This document shows positions 12,960 to 26,690 of a stretch of DNA of 64,000 nt, piece by piece. The translations under genes were made by a program, and so were the position numbers. Source of the DNA: Zhengitettix transpicula (taxonomy: Eukaryota > Arthropoda > Insecta > Orthoptera > Tetrigidae); the NCBI GenBank assembly GCA_037074705.1, contig CM073595.1, forward strand, positions 73,084,139 to 73,148,138, given 5' to 3'. Below the pieces are notes generated by a model. It saw nothing but the letters and a program-made list of their open reading frames with translations. It had not been told where the DNA came from and did not search any database. The first letter of the stretch is position 1. Each line of letters starts with the position of its first letter.

Positions 12960-13240
12960 ATCTTAAAATTTCGATATCAAAGGAGTTGTACGATCTGAAA
13001 TAAACTATTGCTCTGATGGTAATTTCTGCTATATAGAGCAAACTAAAAGGTCATTAAAACCCCGATTTCGAAAAATCTAATATCAAACTCTCCATTGATA
13101 AACAATCTGTAGTGGCCCTCTCTCCAAGTAAAGATACTTTAAATGATATTATGTTTCAACAGTTGCCCTAATATTCAAGAGATTATTTTTTAAAAAATTT
13201 TAATAATTCTGGAATGAACTTATACACATTATGAATTATG
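12960..13240 (+). mobile_element. Penelope-like element 3' end, third copy
   Basis: This reads GNFCYIEQTKRSLKPRFRK, a close match to the GIY-YIG core and the following Arg-containing helix (CYIGQTKRSLKTRF). It shares ACTAAAAGGTCATTA and ATTGATAAACAATCTGT with the copies at 8880-9200 and 10350-10680. It directly follows an R1 repeat piece. Stop codons interrupt it after the helix. Confidence 0.65.
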
Positions 13241-16200
13241 CTTAACTTAATAAAAGTCACACATAAGACGTTCAATAGGCGTATTAAATAAAATTTATTA
13301 AACATATAATGAAGCAAAATATTCATTTAGTTAATTAAATTGCTGAATTTAATATTTTGAAGTTAACTTAACTTGTCTACAAATTAAACAATTTTAATTC
13401 AATTAATCCTTCATTATTGTTAAAGAGTGATTTACTCTGTTTATATAAATAAATAAATAGAAAATAGACGTATTTTACCTACAGAAAAATAATTCTCGTT
13501 ATGTTTGATTAGAGAAGGAACATAATTTGGTCGAAGCATAACGCTTCTGTACTCCGTCAGATTTCGTGCGATCAAGCCGAAAATAATAGGATTACGACTC
13601 ACCAGTTTTGTGAAACGACAGGTAGCATGTTTCGAAATGGCCGTTTAATGCGATGAAAGTAAAACATACGCTTCTACGTGATTGATGGATGGCTGACGTT
13701 AGTATATCTGTAGAGCATCACAGTTAAATTAAAAGTAATTGCGCTCATAAATCCCCGGCCTTGTGAACGTCAACTATAATACAAACTGGCAAACTGCCGG
13801 TGTATTAATATAAATGTACAAGGTCAGGATTACAAATGGCACGATTTGAATGTTCTGTCTCGCCTCGACTGGCTGAGATATCGCAATCAGAGTGCGCGAC
13901 CGAAATCAGCACTGAAACTCTCTCAGGAAAAGCGTTGCCTGGAAATGTTATTCCGTAATTCGAATCTGGGAGGAAAATAGCGAAATAATACTTTACTGAG
14001 AAATTTAATGTTAATAGAACAGAGACGTCAATCATTAAATATAACGCAATGCCAAAACCATTACGCTAATTATATTTACATGAGAATTACAACTGTGAAA
14101 AGTTGCGTGATTTTGAATGTTAATCTCTTTGTTGGTAATCCTGGTTGTTATCAGACGGAAGCTGGAATATAAATATAGGCGTGGATCACTCCTTTTCCGC
14201 ATCACTAAAAAGGTGATTTGAATCGACATCTTTCATATTCGTTCCCCAAATTAATGAAGTCTCAAGTTAAGTTGGCAGTTTGGCACCAATGTGCCAATTT
14301 TTAAACTTATATTTAAATTATTTTTGCGGAATTTTAAGTGAGATAAACGAACTCCTTCATCAACTTAATTATAATCCATTGCCTCTTTTTGAAATAAAGG
14401 ATGACTTCAGTAAAAATTTAAAACTAGTCTAGAAAACGTGCGTTGAATATTTTGAATAGGGTTTTAGGCATATTAATAATTAACAAGAAATTTAACGTCC
14501 GTTGAAAAAAAATCATGCTAAGACCGACCTTTGTACAGACAGACAGACAGACAAAAAACGAGCTTAAACTAAGCAAATGTGAATTTAAAAATGCCGGACG
14601 TTTCTACATGGATTGGCGACTTTTTCTAACGACGAATAACGTAAGTCCGGAAATTAAACAAGAAACTAAAATCAAAGATATAAACTAAAAATCAAAAATC
14701 TTAAAACAAAACATCATATAACATATTGAGAATTTCAGCGTGTTGTTTAATGTTAACCGTATTTGTTTTTTAATAGGGTAGATAGTGGTTGACCAGTAAA
14801 ATATTTTTGACATTGTTGAGGTTTTCAAACTGATGGATAGAATTCGATAATAATATAGTTTTGTCAACCGCGTGGGAATATTTTTTGAGAATCCACAGAA
14901 AATTATTTTAAACATATGGTTGGACAAAAATTCGTCGTACTACGAATTGCTTTCCAATGTAAAATTAATAAAACTGCGTGCTCCAAAAGGAGAAAGTTTA
15001 CCTTTATCATAACACCAGAGAACTGTGTCGTAAGTACTGAAAAAATAGATTAAATCACATTTGCTGCAAATACATAGTAATCAGAAATAAATTTAGGAAA
15101 TGGTGTATACCTACACAACGAAAGTTTCATAATTTTTCCAATTAAGTTTCGCGGTGACGTATGTTACATTTTATTTTTTAATTATCGTATAAACGACGTA
15201 ATTCCATTTCAAGTTAATTTTTTGACTTTCATATGGCGCAATGCATTATTAAAGGAAGGAAATCCCATATGAGTAATGATCGACTCCATTTTGAACCCGG
15301 CTTTATTGCAATTAAGATAGTTCTTGTAGTGAAAGCCTGTGCCCCTATGCCTTTAATGGTTACTTTTAATTATTTCGATCCTTTGTGCTGGAACGAGGAG
15401 GGAAAGAAAGAGAAAGAATTCTTCGTCTAGACGGTAATTAAACTGCCCCGTTCCCCCCCAAGAGAGTTTTCAATTCCCCAAAGGATTTTAAAACTGTCTC
15501 GCTCTTTTAATATAACGGAATTGCCGTGGTTTATGACTTTGCCTATATGACCATACAATTAAATTTGACCTGAGGATTATCCTTGCAACGATTCACATAA
15601 TTAAGAACTTTAATATTATTTAACTTCACAAAGACTTTATTAATTTTGGCAATATTGAAAATCTTTAACACGTCATTCTTATTTCGTCTTCCATCACGTA
15701 CGCGTTATGCTAGAATTAAATTAATTTCTTTAATAGTAAAGGGCTATATAAAAAGAAAATCTTAATTATGAGTCTAAGAACCAATCTAATTCTCCTTGCT
15801 AAGACTTTTATCGATCTCATACTTCGTCTCTTTCACTCAGACGGATTTTATGCCTTTTCTTTCAGCTATTTCCAATATTTCTTTTTCAAAACTCCTGAAA
15901 GACGCCAACGATATTTAACACACTGTGGTCGTTAAATGACAATTCGTATAAATAATTAAGTAATGAGAAATAGAGCTTTTAAAACAAACAATATCGATGA
16001 TCGTTAAATGACTTTAGATTGATTCTTCCACTTTTCAAATTTCATTAAAATTCTTTGACCACTTTTAATAAGTCTACTTTATTTATTAAAATATTCTCAT
16101 GCATTTTACAGACTTTGTAAAAAAAATTCACATTTATATTTCTCCTCGTTATCTGGAACCGTGTAGTTTAAGTTTTAACTAACCTCAGAATGTCTGCGGA

Positions 16201-16439
16201 TTGGCGTTATTGTTAGTTGTTCGGAGATATTTTATATATATTTAATAATTTTCATAAAATCTACACTTCATGAGTTTATACGGGAACATTATAAGTTTTT
16301 CATTTTTAGAAATACTTGACAATACCAATATATTTAAAAAAATTGTACGTTAACCTCAGAAGACACCGATATTTGGAATGAATTTTTGTTTATAGTATCA
16401 ATTTATACAATCTAATACATTTATTAGAACATAACGTAT
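13241..16439. other. No gene recognised
   Basis: AT-rich with only short unsupported ORFs. The GACA run at 14534-14553 and its surroundings are probably the tail of an old retroelement. Confidence 0.5.
14534..14553. repeat. (GACA)n microsatellite
   Basis: TGTACAGACAGACAGACAGAC-type run, the kind that often marks a decayed retroelement tail in arthropods. Confidence 0.85.
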
Positions 16440-16800
16440 TTAGAAAAATGGTAAAATAATTTAATTTTCAGGTCGTTTTTAAAATTAGTAACAAACTTAA
16501 AATTATTAGAAGAGGTAAATACAAAACTTAAAAAAAAAACTATGTGAAATATAAAATGTTGACAATTGGTCAACATAATCATGGGCAATGTTACATAGGG
16601 AAAACAAATCGTGCTATTCAAACTAGATTAAAATAACAAAAATAATCACAAAACCTAAAATCCTAATGGAGTCACTATACACAAATTAGAATAAAACCAA
16701 AATTTATTAAAAATGAAATTTTCAGAAATTGTATCTATTAAAACAACTACACACACGCTAAATGCACCTAATGATACCTCAAAATTGAGTAATGTATATA
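16440..16800 (+). mobile_element. Penelope-like element GIY-YIG remnant, more diverged
   Basis: At about 16581-16630 the frame reads NHGQCYIGKTNRAIQTRLK, again the GIY-YIG core plus the first catalytic Arg helix. About 150 nt later LNAPNDTSKLSN resembles the element's C-terminus. The nucleotide sequence differs from the other three copies, so it is probably another subfamily. Stop codons fall between these parts. Confidence 0.6.
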
Positions 16801-18059
16801 ATTAATTATTTTAAAATTTGAAAATAGTTATGTCTCAATTTTAAAATAATTATTTTTAAAATTTTCTGAATTCTTTTTTTTATGAATTTCTTATTTGTAT
16901 TACAATTTTTTTAAATTGAAAAAAGCAAAAAAGTTATGTTCATAATTATTTTATGATGGAAACAATTATTATTATATTGAAAGAATACTGAAAATTTATG
17001 ATTTGATTTTAAATATTACATTGTTTTACATTTTATTATTCCTTACAGCATTAAAGATAGAAGAATATTTTTGTTTTCCTATTTGATAAATTTTTAGAAA
17101 TAGAAAATTAGTGATTTACACAACGTAAAAATTTTTAACCATAGAAACATAACACAAACAACCTGATGAAATTACAAAATTGTACAGATACTTTGTGTTG
17201 AATATAATATTTTAATTTTCTGTTATAATAATATTTAATTTTTTTAATTTATCTTATTAATAAATTTATTTATTTATTTTATTAATTCGTTATTAACTGA
17301 AAATATCATTTATTTTCATTAGACAAAAATACCGTAAGTTTATTTTTAGAGGTTATAGCACGGTTGTGAACGTTATACGGTTGCTATTTCCCGTGCATTA
17401 AGTTAGATAAATATAATGGACTTTGTAAGTGAGCGTGACGAACGTCTTCTTGTTCCGTGAAGGCTGCTTCCAATGAGTCGTTTACTTGGAGAAGCTCCAA
17501 GGATTGCTGGTGCGTATCAGACCATTATGAAAGCCATCGAAAATATATCAACTTAATTCACTTCGACCGGTAATTAATATAACTTAATATCAAATTAGTG
17601 GGCGACATCTTGTCCGTACATAGTACACAATTGACTGCATAAAAATTTATGTATACTGAAATGATAGGTATACTATATAAATTAGATAAACTGCTTCTTA
17701 AATAGGCTAATAACAAAAAAACTAAACAACGTTATGTCGGGAATGTGTTGAGAGACATACAGTGATCAATAAATAAAAGCATTGGATACAGAAGAATTAT
17801 AAAGCAAAACGACAATGTGGATTCATAGGAAGGTGTGACAACGGATGCATTGGAAATTCTGTTAGGAATTAAACTAAAACTCACATCTTTCCCAAATTAT
17901 TTTTACTTTAGTCGCCTATTATCTATTAGATGACTAAGAAAATTCCTCAAAACTCCTTTCGAGAAAATTAAAAATTAAATATTTCAGAAATAACAGAAGA
18001 AGCTTCAATTAGACCTCAAACATATAGGCCATTAAATTAAATTAAAGTATCAGGATGGA
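16801..18059. other. No gene recognised
   Basis: Extremely AT-rich to about 17340, then ordinary AT-rich DNA; a GC-richer patch at about 17425-17540 has no long frame. Confidence 0.5.
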
Positions 18060-18170
18060 AAAACCTACGGCATTCGATCCTGGGTCACCCACTTAGTACG
18101 CGAGTGTTGTACAACCGGATTCAATTCCCGATCCGGTCCATATTTTTTATCCTGGTACTTTAATTAAATC
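18060..18170 (+). mobile_element. Possible tRNA-derived SINE fragment
   Basis: CACTTAGTACGCGAGTGTTG followed by ACCGGATTCAATTCCCGATC and CCGGTCC looks like a tRNA D arm to T arm with a B-box-like core. No matching body or tail is recognisable. Confidence 0.4.
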
Positions 18171-20014
18171 ATTTTGGAAACTAATAAAAAAAAATTATTT
18201 TTAAAAAAATTAGCAACTGAAAAATATTTTTGGGAAAGATATATATAGCCAAGAATTAGTCATTAATTAATAATTCAAGTGGTTTTTATCAGTCACATTT
18301 TAATAAGAATATTAATAGTTTTCTAAAATATTTAATTTTGAAAATCTGCAGCTTTGGGCAAAATTGTAACCATAATTATCTGTACAAAAAAAAGGTAATT
18401 TTTATGCACATTTTCAATTCAATCTCCAGATTTTAAAAGTTAAAATTTAAAAAAAATAATAATTAGTTTTCTTATGAAAATGGTGACATATAAAGATAAT
18501 TGGGGATAGAATACAAAAACATTATCAGTCATATTAAAATTCTTGAGAATATCGACAATTAATTTAATATAATAGAATAATTGTTTCTAAAAACTGCTAT
18601 AGTAAAGTCAAGTAGAAAGGTCAACGAACGGAAGTGTTGAATTATTTATTTCTTAACAGATCAATGGAGGATAAAAACAACTTTCCTGCTAAATTATTTG
18701 ACATTCTCGGCGTCTTCAGATGGGAACTGAGGATTGGCAATGTAGACGAGTTTAGTAGACCTTTTACATTTATTGTCCCTTGAATAATTCCTTGCTCAAA
18801 ATTGCACAGTTTTTTTCTCTTGCAAGGTTCAATTTATTTTCTTCTTTCTGACCTGAACCAAAGGCAAAGGCACGTCGCAAAGCAGGAGAAATTTCGGAGA
18901 ACCCGCAAAGGCCGAGACTGAAACTGTGCTAAAATGATTCAAAGCATTGTTTGAAAATCGTCGGACAAGAGAGACGCTTGCATCTAGGCGGATGACAAGA
19001 AATAATTCAAAGGCGGCGAGACAGAAAGATTTTTTAAATCTACAAGCTATTTTCTGAAACAGTCCGCAACCCGCAGGAATGATGTGTAAGTTATACTGAG
19101 AATTTGGCAAAGGGCGAATTGGATATAAAAGACTGGAGCAACGTGAAGTTGCGTGCTTGCAGAGGTATGCATATTTATTTACCGAAGGGACTGGCCCTCT
19201 TCAAGGGACGTGTCTAACGGACGCTCCTAAGCTGATCAAGCTGAAACTTCTTAGAACTTTCTAAGGTTTATCCTATTGTTCCTCTTAAGCTCAGTGGACG
19301 GACAACGATAAAGTTATTACTCTCTAAGAACAATGGTTTCCTTCCATATAATGGACAGGCGAGGTTGCTGTAGCGCCGTGGCGTCCTCTTATCCTCCAAC
19401 AATTGGTGAGCACGTACGGCGGACATTGTACGCGACTACATCAAATCTGAGCATCGGCTTTTACGACCGCGTCGTGCCAAGTTTACTTCACTTTGGAACA
19501 GTCGCCCTCCTGAGTCAACGGCATTTGGTGGAACCAGTTCACGAAATGACGGGACCATCGCACAATTTGCGCCAGAATTCTTAAGTGTAGCATCTGGCAT
19601 CTGGGTCGCCGACAGCCGTAACAGATCTCGCCCAACAGGTGTCCGATCTCGGGAGAGTCGTTGGGTCTGTGTAATCAAGGTTGCTGAACACAACGAGCCT
19701 CACAGCGACGAAGCTTCCTGTATACAGTCGTCACGTCCAGCCGCAACAAAGGGAACGCAACAGCTAAAATACATAGCAGTGGGTTTATTGTTGTCATATA
19801 AGAACATTGAAACTAATTCAAAAGCACTGTAACACAGTCGCTTAGTTAAATAATCAAAGAAGAGTGACTAAATTTGGATAATATTTGAAGTTGTTTCTAT
19901 ATAGTATCCAGAAGTACATTAAAATATATTTTTACATGTGACTACTTTCTGAGTTTGTCACAATATGCTTTTAATTAAGCAATTGGCTGTAAATACGTGA
20001 CTATTATTTATTTA
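18171..20014. other. No gene recognised; GC-richer island
   Basis: About 18690-19760 is one of the GC-richest blocks in the window, with overlapping ORFs on both strands (19333-19581 and 19436-19693) that do not resemble known proteins and lack convincing splice context. It could hold a regulatory element or a decayed exon. Confidence 0.45.
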
Positions 20015-20790
20015 AAACAAGTTGGGTGCTCGGCGTTGCCCGGGTATTTATTTATATCAGCCCTAAAAAGTGTTTAGGCCTAATTCTACATTAATATAAT
20101 AGTCAAGAAGTAAGAAGGGAATGCTATTTCGTCAACCTCCCGCCCCCTCCTTGCCTCTACAGAAACATAAATACACCCGATACCAAATATATATATATAT
20201 AAAATACACTTAGTACCTAAAGGGCGTTGAGAGAATCAAAAATATTCCTGGTACATTAAGAGACTTAAAAAGTATATTCATTACCCTAATAGCTTAAAAG
20301 ATACACCCACTAACTTAAGAGCGTTAATAATAGTCCCGGCGTTTAGGTCTAAATTGCTCCACATGTTAAAAAGTGTACGTATAACTTTGTTTTTCTTAAC
20401 CCCCCTCTCCGAGCGGTTGAAGTAATATTTATCTGGCAAGTTGAAAACCATAATTAAACTCAGAGACATCCATAGCCACGGATTCGACTCCAATCTCAGT
20501 TGTTTTCACGTTATTTTTATGTAACGCCCCTCCAAGCTCACCCCTAAAGGTGCATGACGAAAGGGATTGAAATTATACACAAACAGCATCGGGGAAAACA
20601 CTGTCAATCTCACTGATCCATAATAAGTATTTATTCCACGCTATTATCGGTCATTTTTGCACGTTTGAATATTTCCAACCCATCAACCTCTGCCCTAAAG
20701 TGGTACAAACTTTGTTGAAATTGGCACAACGGGTGTAGATTTGTATGCGGAACATACAAACAAACAATTAGTCTATTTTATTTATTCGAT
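20015..20790 (+). repeat. R1 copy E, split by ~400 bp of extra sequence
   Basis: The head (GGGTGCTCGGCGTTGCCCGGG, in two overlapping words) is at about 20022-20045. The body resumes at 20450 with CATAATTAAACTCAGAGAC, GGATTCGACTCCAATCTC, ATTGAAATTATACACAAA and ends with TAGTCTATTTTATTTATTC at about 20768-20787. The ~400 bp between (including ATATAT at 20187-20201) is not in the other copies. It is either an insertion or part of a longer parent element. The conserved frame is broken in this copy. Confidence 0.7.
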
Positions 20791-23700
20791 ACCCCTTATG
20801 AAATACATCGTTTACCAAATTTTATTAAAGACCGCAGCTATACGATGTTCTTTGTTAATCTTGAAAAGAATAAAGATTCTGTCACGGCTCAAGAATAACT
20901 GCAGTAAATTTTACCATGTTATTCCGTCCGCACAGATGGCTGAGCTTATTTTCAGTTGTAAGGACCTTTACACGATCGTTTCAATTTAGCTCACCGTCCA
21001 CAGCTAACACCGAGAATCGATACTCTGTCCCCTGATATTACGGAGTTAAGTGACAGCGTAGATTGCATGAAATAGGTTTCTGCATAATTTAGTAATAAGC
21101 CATTAACTGAGAAGCGACTGAGCCATTGACTACTTATTAAGAGATGCGTTGTTGATTAAAATGGTGGTTATATCTGTAAAAAAAATAGGTTTAGACTCAG
21201 ACAACTGGTAGAAACCAGAGTTTTCTATAACGAGAAAAAAGCGACCAGGCTCGCGTGTCGTAGTTTCCTAGAAGCTCACCAGCTCCCTGACTTGTGACGT
21301 CATTATGTAGATCAGCTATTATAGACAACTCACTGTTCCCTTCGACTACGAAGCGTCGCCATACATCCGACGCCAAAAAAACCTATTTGCTTTCCAGATC
21401 GTTTTGTTGCTGTGGGTGGTGTATTATTTTAAAACGATGTAAAGTGTTGACGTAAACTATTTTTCATTAATTTACTATTATTCATATTTTCCTTTACGTC
21501 GGATTTTATTTTAATAAGATAATAAAGTAACAGCTATTATAACAGACATTTTAAAATATTTTACTCAACAGGACGACGTTTCTATATATTTTATACAGAA
21601 AGGGATTTGTCATTTTTTGTTCGGATGCTCGTAGTTGTAAAGTTTTATATGGATAATGAGATTTTTATTTAATATTTTAAAGATATTATTTTTTAAAAAT
21701 AGTTTTTAACTCTGACTAAATTTAATTGTTTGGCAGGTGAAATTAATTATAATAACTGATAATTTATATTTTATTAACACAAAAATGAAATTATCTTCGT
21801 ACTGTAATTTCCAATTTAAATACCACGGCTATTGTACAAACATGAACAGGACAAAAACAGAGACAGGGGTTGGTGGGTCAAAATACGGGGTCGGTGGATC
21901 ACATAGCTTCAATTGGTCGACTTTTATGGTATTATTTCCCGGTACATTACCACTTGCAGATCTGGAAGGTCAAGCAAGACTGGGCAGATTGATCGGCCGG
22001 ACGCTGCAATCCGTCGTATTTCCTACAAAATGGTCAGCCAGCTGGCCTACAGGTTCTCGTCAGTGGGACAGTTCCATAATTTCCTCAAAAAGTCACTCAC
22101 AAAACCCCAATCACCATCCGAAACTATGAGACTATCTTCCTCTCAAAAACTCTACTTCTTCATAAGTTCCAAAAAACTGTCTTCCACTGCAAAGCTCAAT
22201 AACCGCCAACTAACAAAACTAACTTCCTCACCAAAACCCAACTGTTTCATAACTTCTCCAAAAGTAACTTATAACATCATAGAACTAACTTCTTCACACC
22301 TACGGTTTTTGAAATTTCCCCCCACGGGGTCTTGGATTCTACTGTTGTAATCCAATATTAATTAGATTTGTGCCCCCACAACACTCAATTATTCTTGAGT
22401 GTGACGGATTAGACTTCCACCGGGATTATTCAGCTTTAAAGAAAAAATGTAGGAATATGTTTAATAAAATTTGTCTTAAAGGTGGACAGAGAACAGAGGA
22501 AACTGGGATATAAGAATACACAGGCTCGATTGGCACTAAAATTGACCATTACAAAAGCTAACGAAATGAATCTGGAAGGGTGCACGATCATTTCAAATCA
22601 CCTAGACTCAAGTTGTTTCGTAGTCAATACTTCTGATTGTTAACGTGTTAGAGGTAATGCTGCTGTCGACTGAGGTGTGAGCTTTCTTGATCGTAGCGTC
22701 GGGCCTCTTCCCATTCCCTTCCCCATTGCCTCGCGTGATGGGCGCAAAACTGCCACGGGGGAGACTGCTGTCAACACTTTCTTTATAAAGTTGATCTCGA
22801 AGCCATGTATGGGGGCCTGACATTGATAGCACGTGACTGAGAAGCGAGTATTATCTGGATTCACCGGAGACTTGGCTACGAAGAGCAAGGCTTTTTTTCT
22901 CATCCCCCTGTATTGGCATAAATAAAAACTTAGCCTGCGTCTCTCCATTCCGGGAACGGTATCTTTATCACGTCTGTTAAAGAATCAGTGAATTACGTAG
23001 AACGGTACTGTACAGATAAGTGATTTATGAATTGGTTTGTGCTGCCTATAAACGATAATTCTGATAGTAAAATAATATGTATCAATTATACTGAGAGAAT
23101 TTCAGCTCAGTTCGCTTCATTTTATATCTTGATTACAAAATAAATTAAAATTCACAATTAACATAAAGCTTCATAATAACTCCGGATGTTTCATAGTTTT
23201 ATGAAACAAAAGAAAACACAAGGGTAATTAGAGCGATAATAAGAATTAATAAACTCATGTTTGTAAAATTTGCAACAACGTGAAGGACTCCTGCATATGG
23301 AGTGAAATTTAACGTACAAATCACCTGTGGTCTTTGTGATGTTTAAGTTTATTTCGCGATGCCCGGGATTTATCTGCGTCTCCCGCCATCGTTCGTGACT
23401 ACTGCTATAGTACGCACTGAATTGCTGGACTACCAACAACAAGGAAAACTCACTCGAGAAATCGTGTCACATAGATAATATAAATGCTAATTTAAAAAAA
23501 TTCGAATGATGTTGATAAATCCCAGCAAGGAATAATAAATATAACATGTGTGAGCCGAGTCTGGAGTTTCTTTGATTGGTGTTATTAATGTAAAAAAGTC
23601 TTAATTTTTTTCTTCCTAGATATTTTAAATTTATTTTTATGTGCTTTATTGTGTTCTTCATTTTATCCCAGTGGTCGTCAGCCTCTTATTTATATATATT

Positions 23701-26389
23701 TTTAATCAATTCTAATAAATTATTATATTTTAAACTCAGTCTGGAGCTTTCGGCAATTTGCCATAGTTATCTTCAAATTTTTCCAAAATATTTGTTCCTT
23801 CGTATTTTTTAAAATATCTAGGGTCACCTTTTTCCGGTTAAGATAATTCCAGTAGGACATTATGACACGTACCTACAGTCCAGGTGAACATCAATCTTTA
23901 CCCAATTTTACGTCGGAACATTATCAGTTTAAAAAATTAATAATTACAATCTGTATAATATAATATTTGGAAACTATTAAAACGCTTTTCTTATTATAAA
24001 TCAACAACTAATGAAAACCATTGAGGTAAATATGTAAATACAATTCTTGAATTTTTTAGCCTGTTTAAATCTTATCGATGATCGTGCGATGATTATTTCC
24101 ATTCTGAGACTGTAATAAATAGGTGGAAAGTCATTTTATTTTAATAAATTTGAATAATGTTATAGATTAAGGAAATAATCCGCACATTGTGAGGTGTGTG
24201 TTGGTTTTATAATCGAGTTTTGGGGCAACCCACCAGACTTATCTTCGTTTCAACAAATGCCTTAATGTTTCTTCAAAATTCTCCTGTTCCAAGATTACGT
24301 AATTGTTCTACCAAATTTATTTTCGGCCATTTTAACCTTCCTGAGACCTGTCTGTTTACACCGTAGAGAAGTTCACAGCCGTGTTTATGTCTTCAGTCTT
24401 AAAGTATTTTTACTGAGAGAAGTAAATGCGCAATATATGTTTTTGCTTATAGGAATTGTATTGTTCCGAAGTGCAGCTGGAATGGGTAATGAGTTCAAAG
24501 TCTGTGGGGGAGTCCCCGGAGAAGCATTAGTCTAATGAGCTGCTTGCCAAAGAACACAGGCTCTAAACGACGATAAATACAAAATTCGATCACAAATAAC
24601 CTTATTTAAGAACATCAGTTTTGTTCAGTTGCGTATCCAACTAAATGACGGTTGCTTAAAAGAAGAACATTGTGTAAAGCGAATTACATGTTATAGTTGC
24701 GGTGGTAGTCATGTCTTACCCCCACAGTGTTTGTTTAGGAGTGGTAAGGAACGTGTGTACAAAATTTGCTCAAAATTTCTCTACGCGTTTAAATTAGCTT
24801 TCTGAATATAAATAAATACATACACACAATTATCCAATTTTATTTATTTGAAGTTTTTTGCAACGTTTTGTCTTTTACGATTTACTTACTAATCTCAATT
24901 ATTTTCAGTAGCCTATATGATTGCATGGATATCACCCAACAAAGTCTTACAAATCTTTACCAGATTTTGCGTAACAGTTGTAGGGGATTGAAAACGCGAA
25001 TGATTGTCAGGCGGGAAATTGAAAACTAGGCTTCCTCATTAAAGAGTCCTACAGTTTAACCTCGGCGTCTCCATCATCGAGGCATCATATTAGTATTTTA
25101 TTAGACTAGTTCCTTTCAAGACGTCCCTCTCTCAAAATTATTTATCCGGACAGAGACCCAACGCGGAAAAGTGTGAATGTGGTAGTCACCCTTAAATCTC
25201 TGAATTGCTCAGGATTCGGGCCCGAGATGGATCTTGACGGAGAAATCCTTCGCCCACCCACGCGGGAAATCACATTGCTTATCCAGACACTGTAGTTACC
25301 AGGCTCTGAATGTAGCTTTGGGATGAATTGGGTTCGCAGTATGAGGAACCGCTTTAAAATGGCAGATTTGTCTGGTGAAGGGAAAGGCCCCGCTGCAGGC
25401 AACACTGGCGGACAAAGGACATCAGCTTATATCTCCGGACTTTTGTCTTCCATGCAGAACGAATCTCGCTTCCTTTTTATTCGTCTTCCGTTCGTCGAAT
25501 GTGCGACGAGAGGGGACGGTGTTATTCTTAGAGCAGAGCGGTGGTCCATTCAGTCAGCGGCTTCGCCTGTGAAGTTCGTTCAATTTGCAACTCCCTCCCA
25601 GGCAGGAAGCATTGTGTCTGCATTTAGAACCGACACACTTCCAGTCCACTGATGGTACCATTTAGCGCAGAAAAGCACACTCCATGAGCATACGAACGAA
25701 TAAAAAAGTGACTCACAGGTCAAGGGGAAGGAAGCTCTCGAGTAATTTCTAGAGCTGAAATCAATTGCGCAGTGAGTGCACAATTTTTTTAAAGTGTCTC
25801 ATTATCAAATACCCTGCATTTTACTTTCCATTTGCGCGTATTAAGGGTCGAGTGATTGAAGGGATTTAGTCTTAAAAATAAATCCCAGATCTGACAGGAC
25901 AAGTGAAATCTGAAGACGGCTGAACATGGATTAAAATTCCGCCCCGAGGCCAGGTCGCAACGCAGCTTCACAATTCTCCGAAAATCCTCCTTTGATGTAA
26001 CATTTTTCGCAACAATTTTTCAGCGCATGAAAATATTAAAACAGTATCAGATAGGTTCAGATTAACGACATTACAAAACCAAGCTGAATAAAATATTACT
26101 TAATAAACACTATTTTTATCACAATCAACCCTTTACGTATTTGTTTGTATTTATTTAGTCTACAAATGGGAAATTTGTCCGGTGGTAGATGCATTAAATT
26201 ACAATTTAATTACAAACTACATAAAAATAAATTACAGTAAACGAAATTAGAATGAATTAATATAATTATTTTAAATATATAAGCTAGATTTACGGTTATT
26301 ATTTCGATTATAAATAAATGTATATAGAGTTATATTAATTAAATATCAATTTTGAAAAAGTCGATATATATACATATTCTGCTCTTCTA
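20791..26389. other. No gene recognised
   Basis: 5.6 kb without a supported gene. It contains a TGACGTCA at about 21296-21303, a CT/CA-rich low-complexity stretch (about 22080-22290) whose two overlapping ORFs (130 and 145 codons) are Ser/Lys/Pro-rich by-products, and GC-richer islands at about 22640-22960 and 25140-25990 with ORFs of unknown nature. Confidence 0.5.
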
Positions 26390-26690
26390 ACCCCACCTTA
26401 CAATAAATGCCAAGGTATTTGCAGTTTTTCTCCTGGGCCACTGTTCTCCATCTGTTTTATATTCCAAGGCAGTTAGTAGAAGCCATTTACTCATACAAAT
26501 AGCATTACTTTTGCCATTGTTAATTTTCATTTTATTTCGATGTATGTACTTAATATATCTAAGTCATTTTGGACGGCGCCTACGTCTTGTTAACTACTTA
26601 TTTCTCTGTCGATTATACAGTCATCTGCAATAATTCCAACCTTTGAATTTAAACCAATTGGTAAGTCGTTAAGGAATATTATAAACAACG
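26390..26690 (-). mobile_element. LINE reverse transcriptase catalytic-domain remnant
   Basis: On the minus strand the translation reads FLNDLPIGLNSKVGIIADDC, then CIIDREISS, a stop, then QNDLDILSTYIEI. After a frameshift it reads MKINNGKSNAICMSKW and QEKNCKYLGIYCKV. This is the core of a LINE reverse transcriptase: INDLP.GL...FADDC (the YxDD-type catalytic motif, here IADDC), followed by KMKIN..KS and C.YLGI. Stops and frameshifts show it is dead. It may come from the same family as the piece at 2723-3120, since the two carry adjacent parts of the same type of protein. Confidence 0.85.

Noticed and set aside
19333..19693. Overlapping ORFs of 83 and 85 codons in a GC-rich island
   Set aside because: No domain, no conservation evidence available, and both strands are open at once.
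21737..22350. Overlapping ORFs of 130 and 145 codons
   Set aside because: The longer part is a CT/CA-rich low-complexity stretch giving Ser/Lys/Pro-rich translations in two frames; no conserved motif.
22608..22948. 102-codon minus-strand ORF with CYQCQ
   Set aside because: Two Cys are not enough for a zinc finger, and a second open frame overlaps it. No family recognised.
25142..25652. ORFs of 87 and 109 codons on opposite strands in a GC-richer island
   Set aside because: They overlap each other, and neither looks like a known protein. High GC alone explains the lack of stops.
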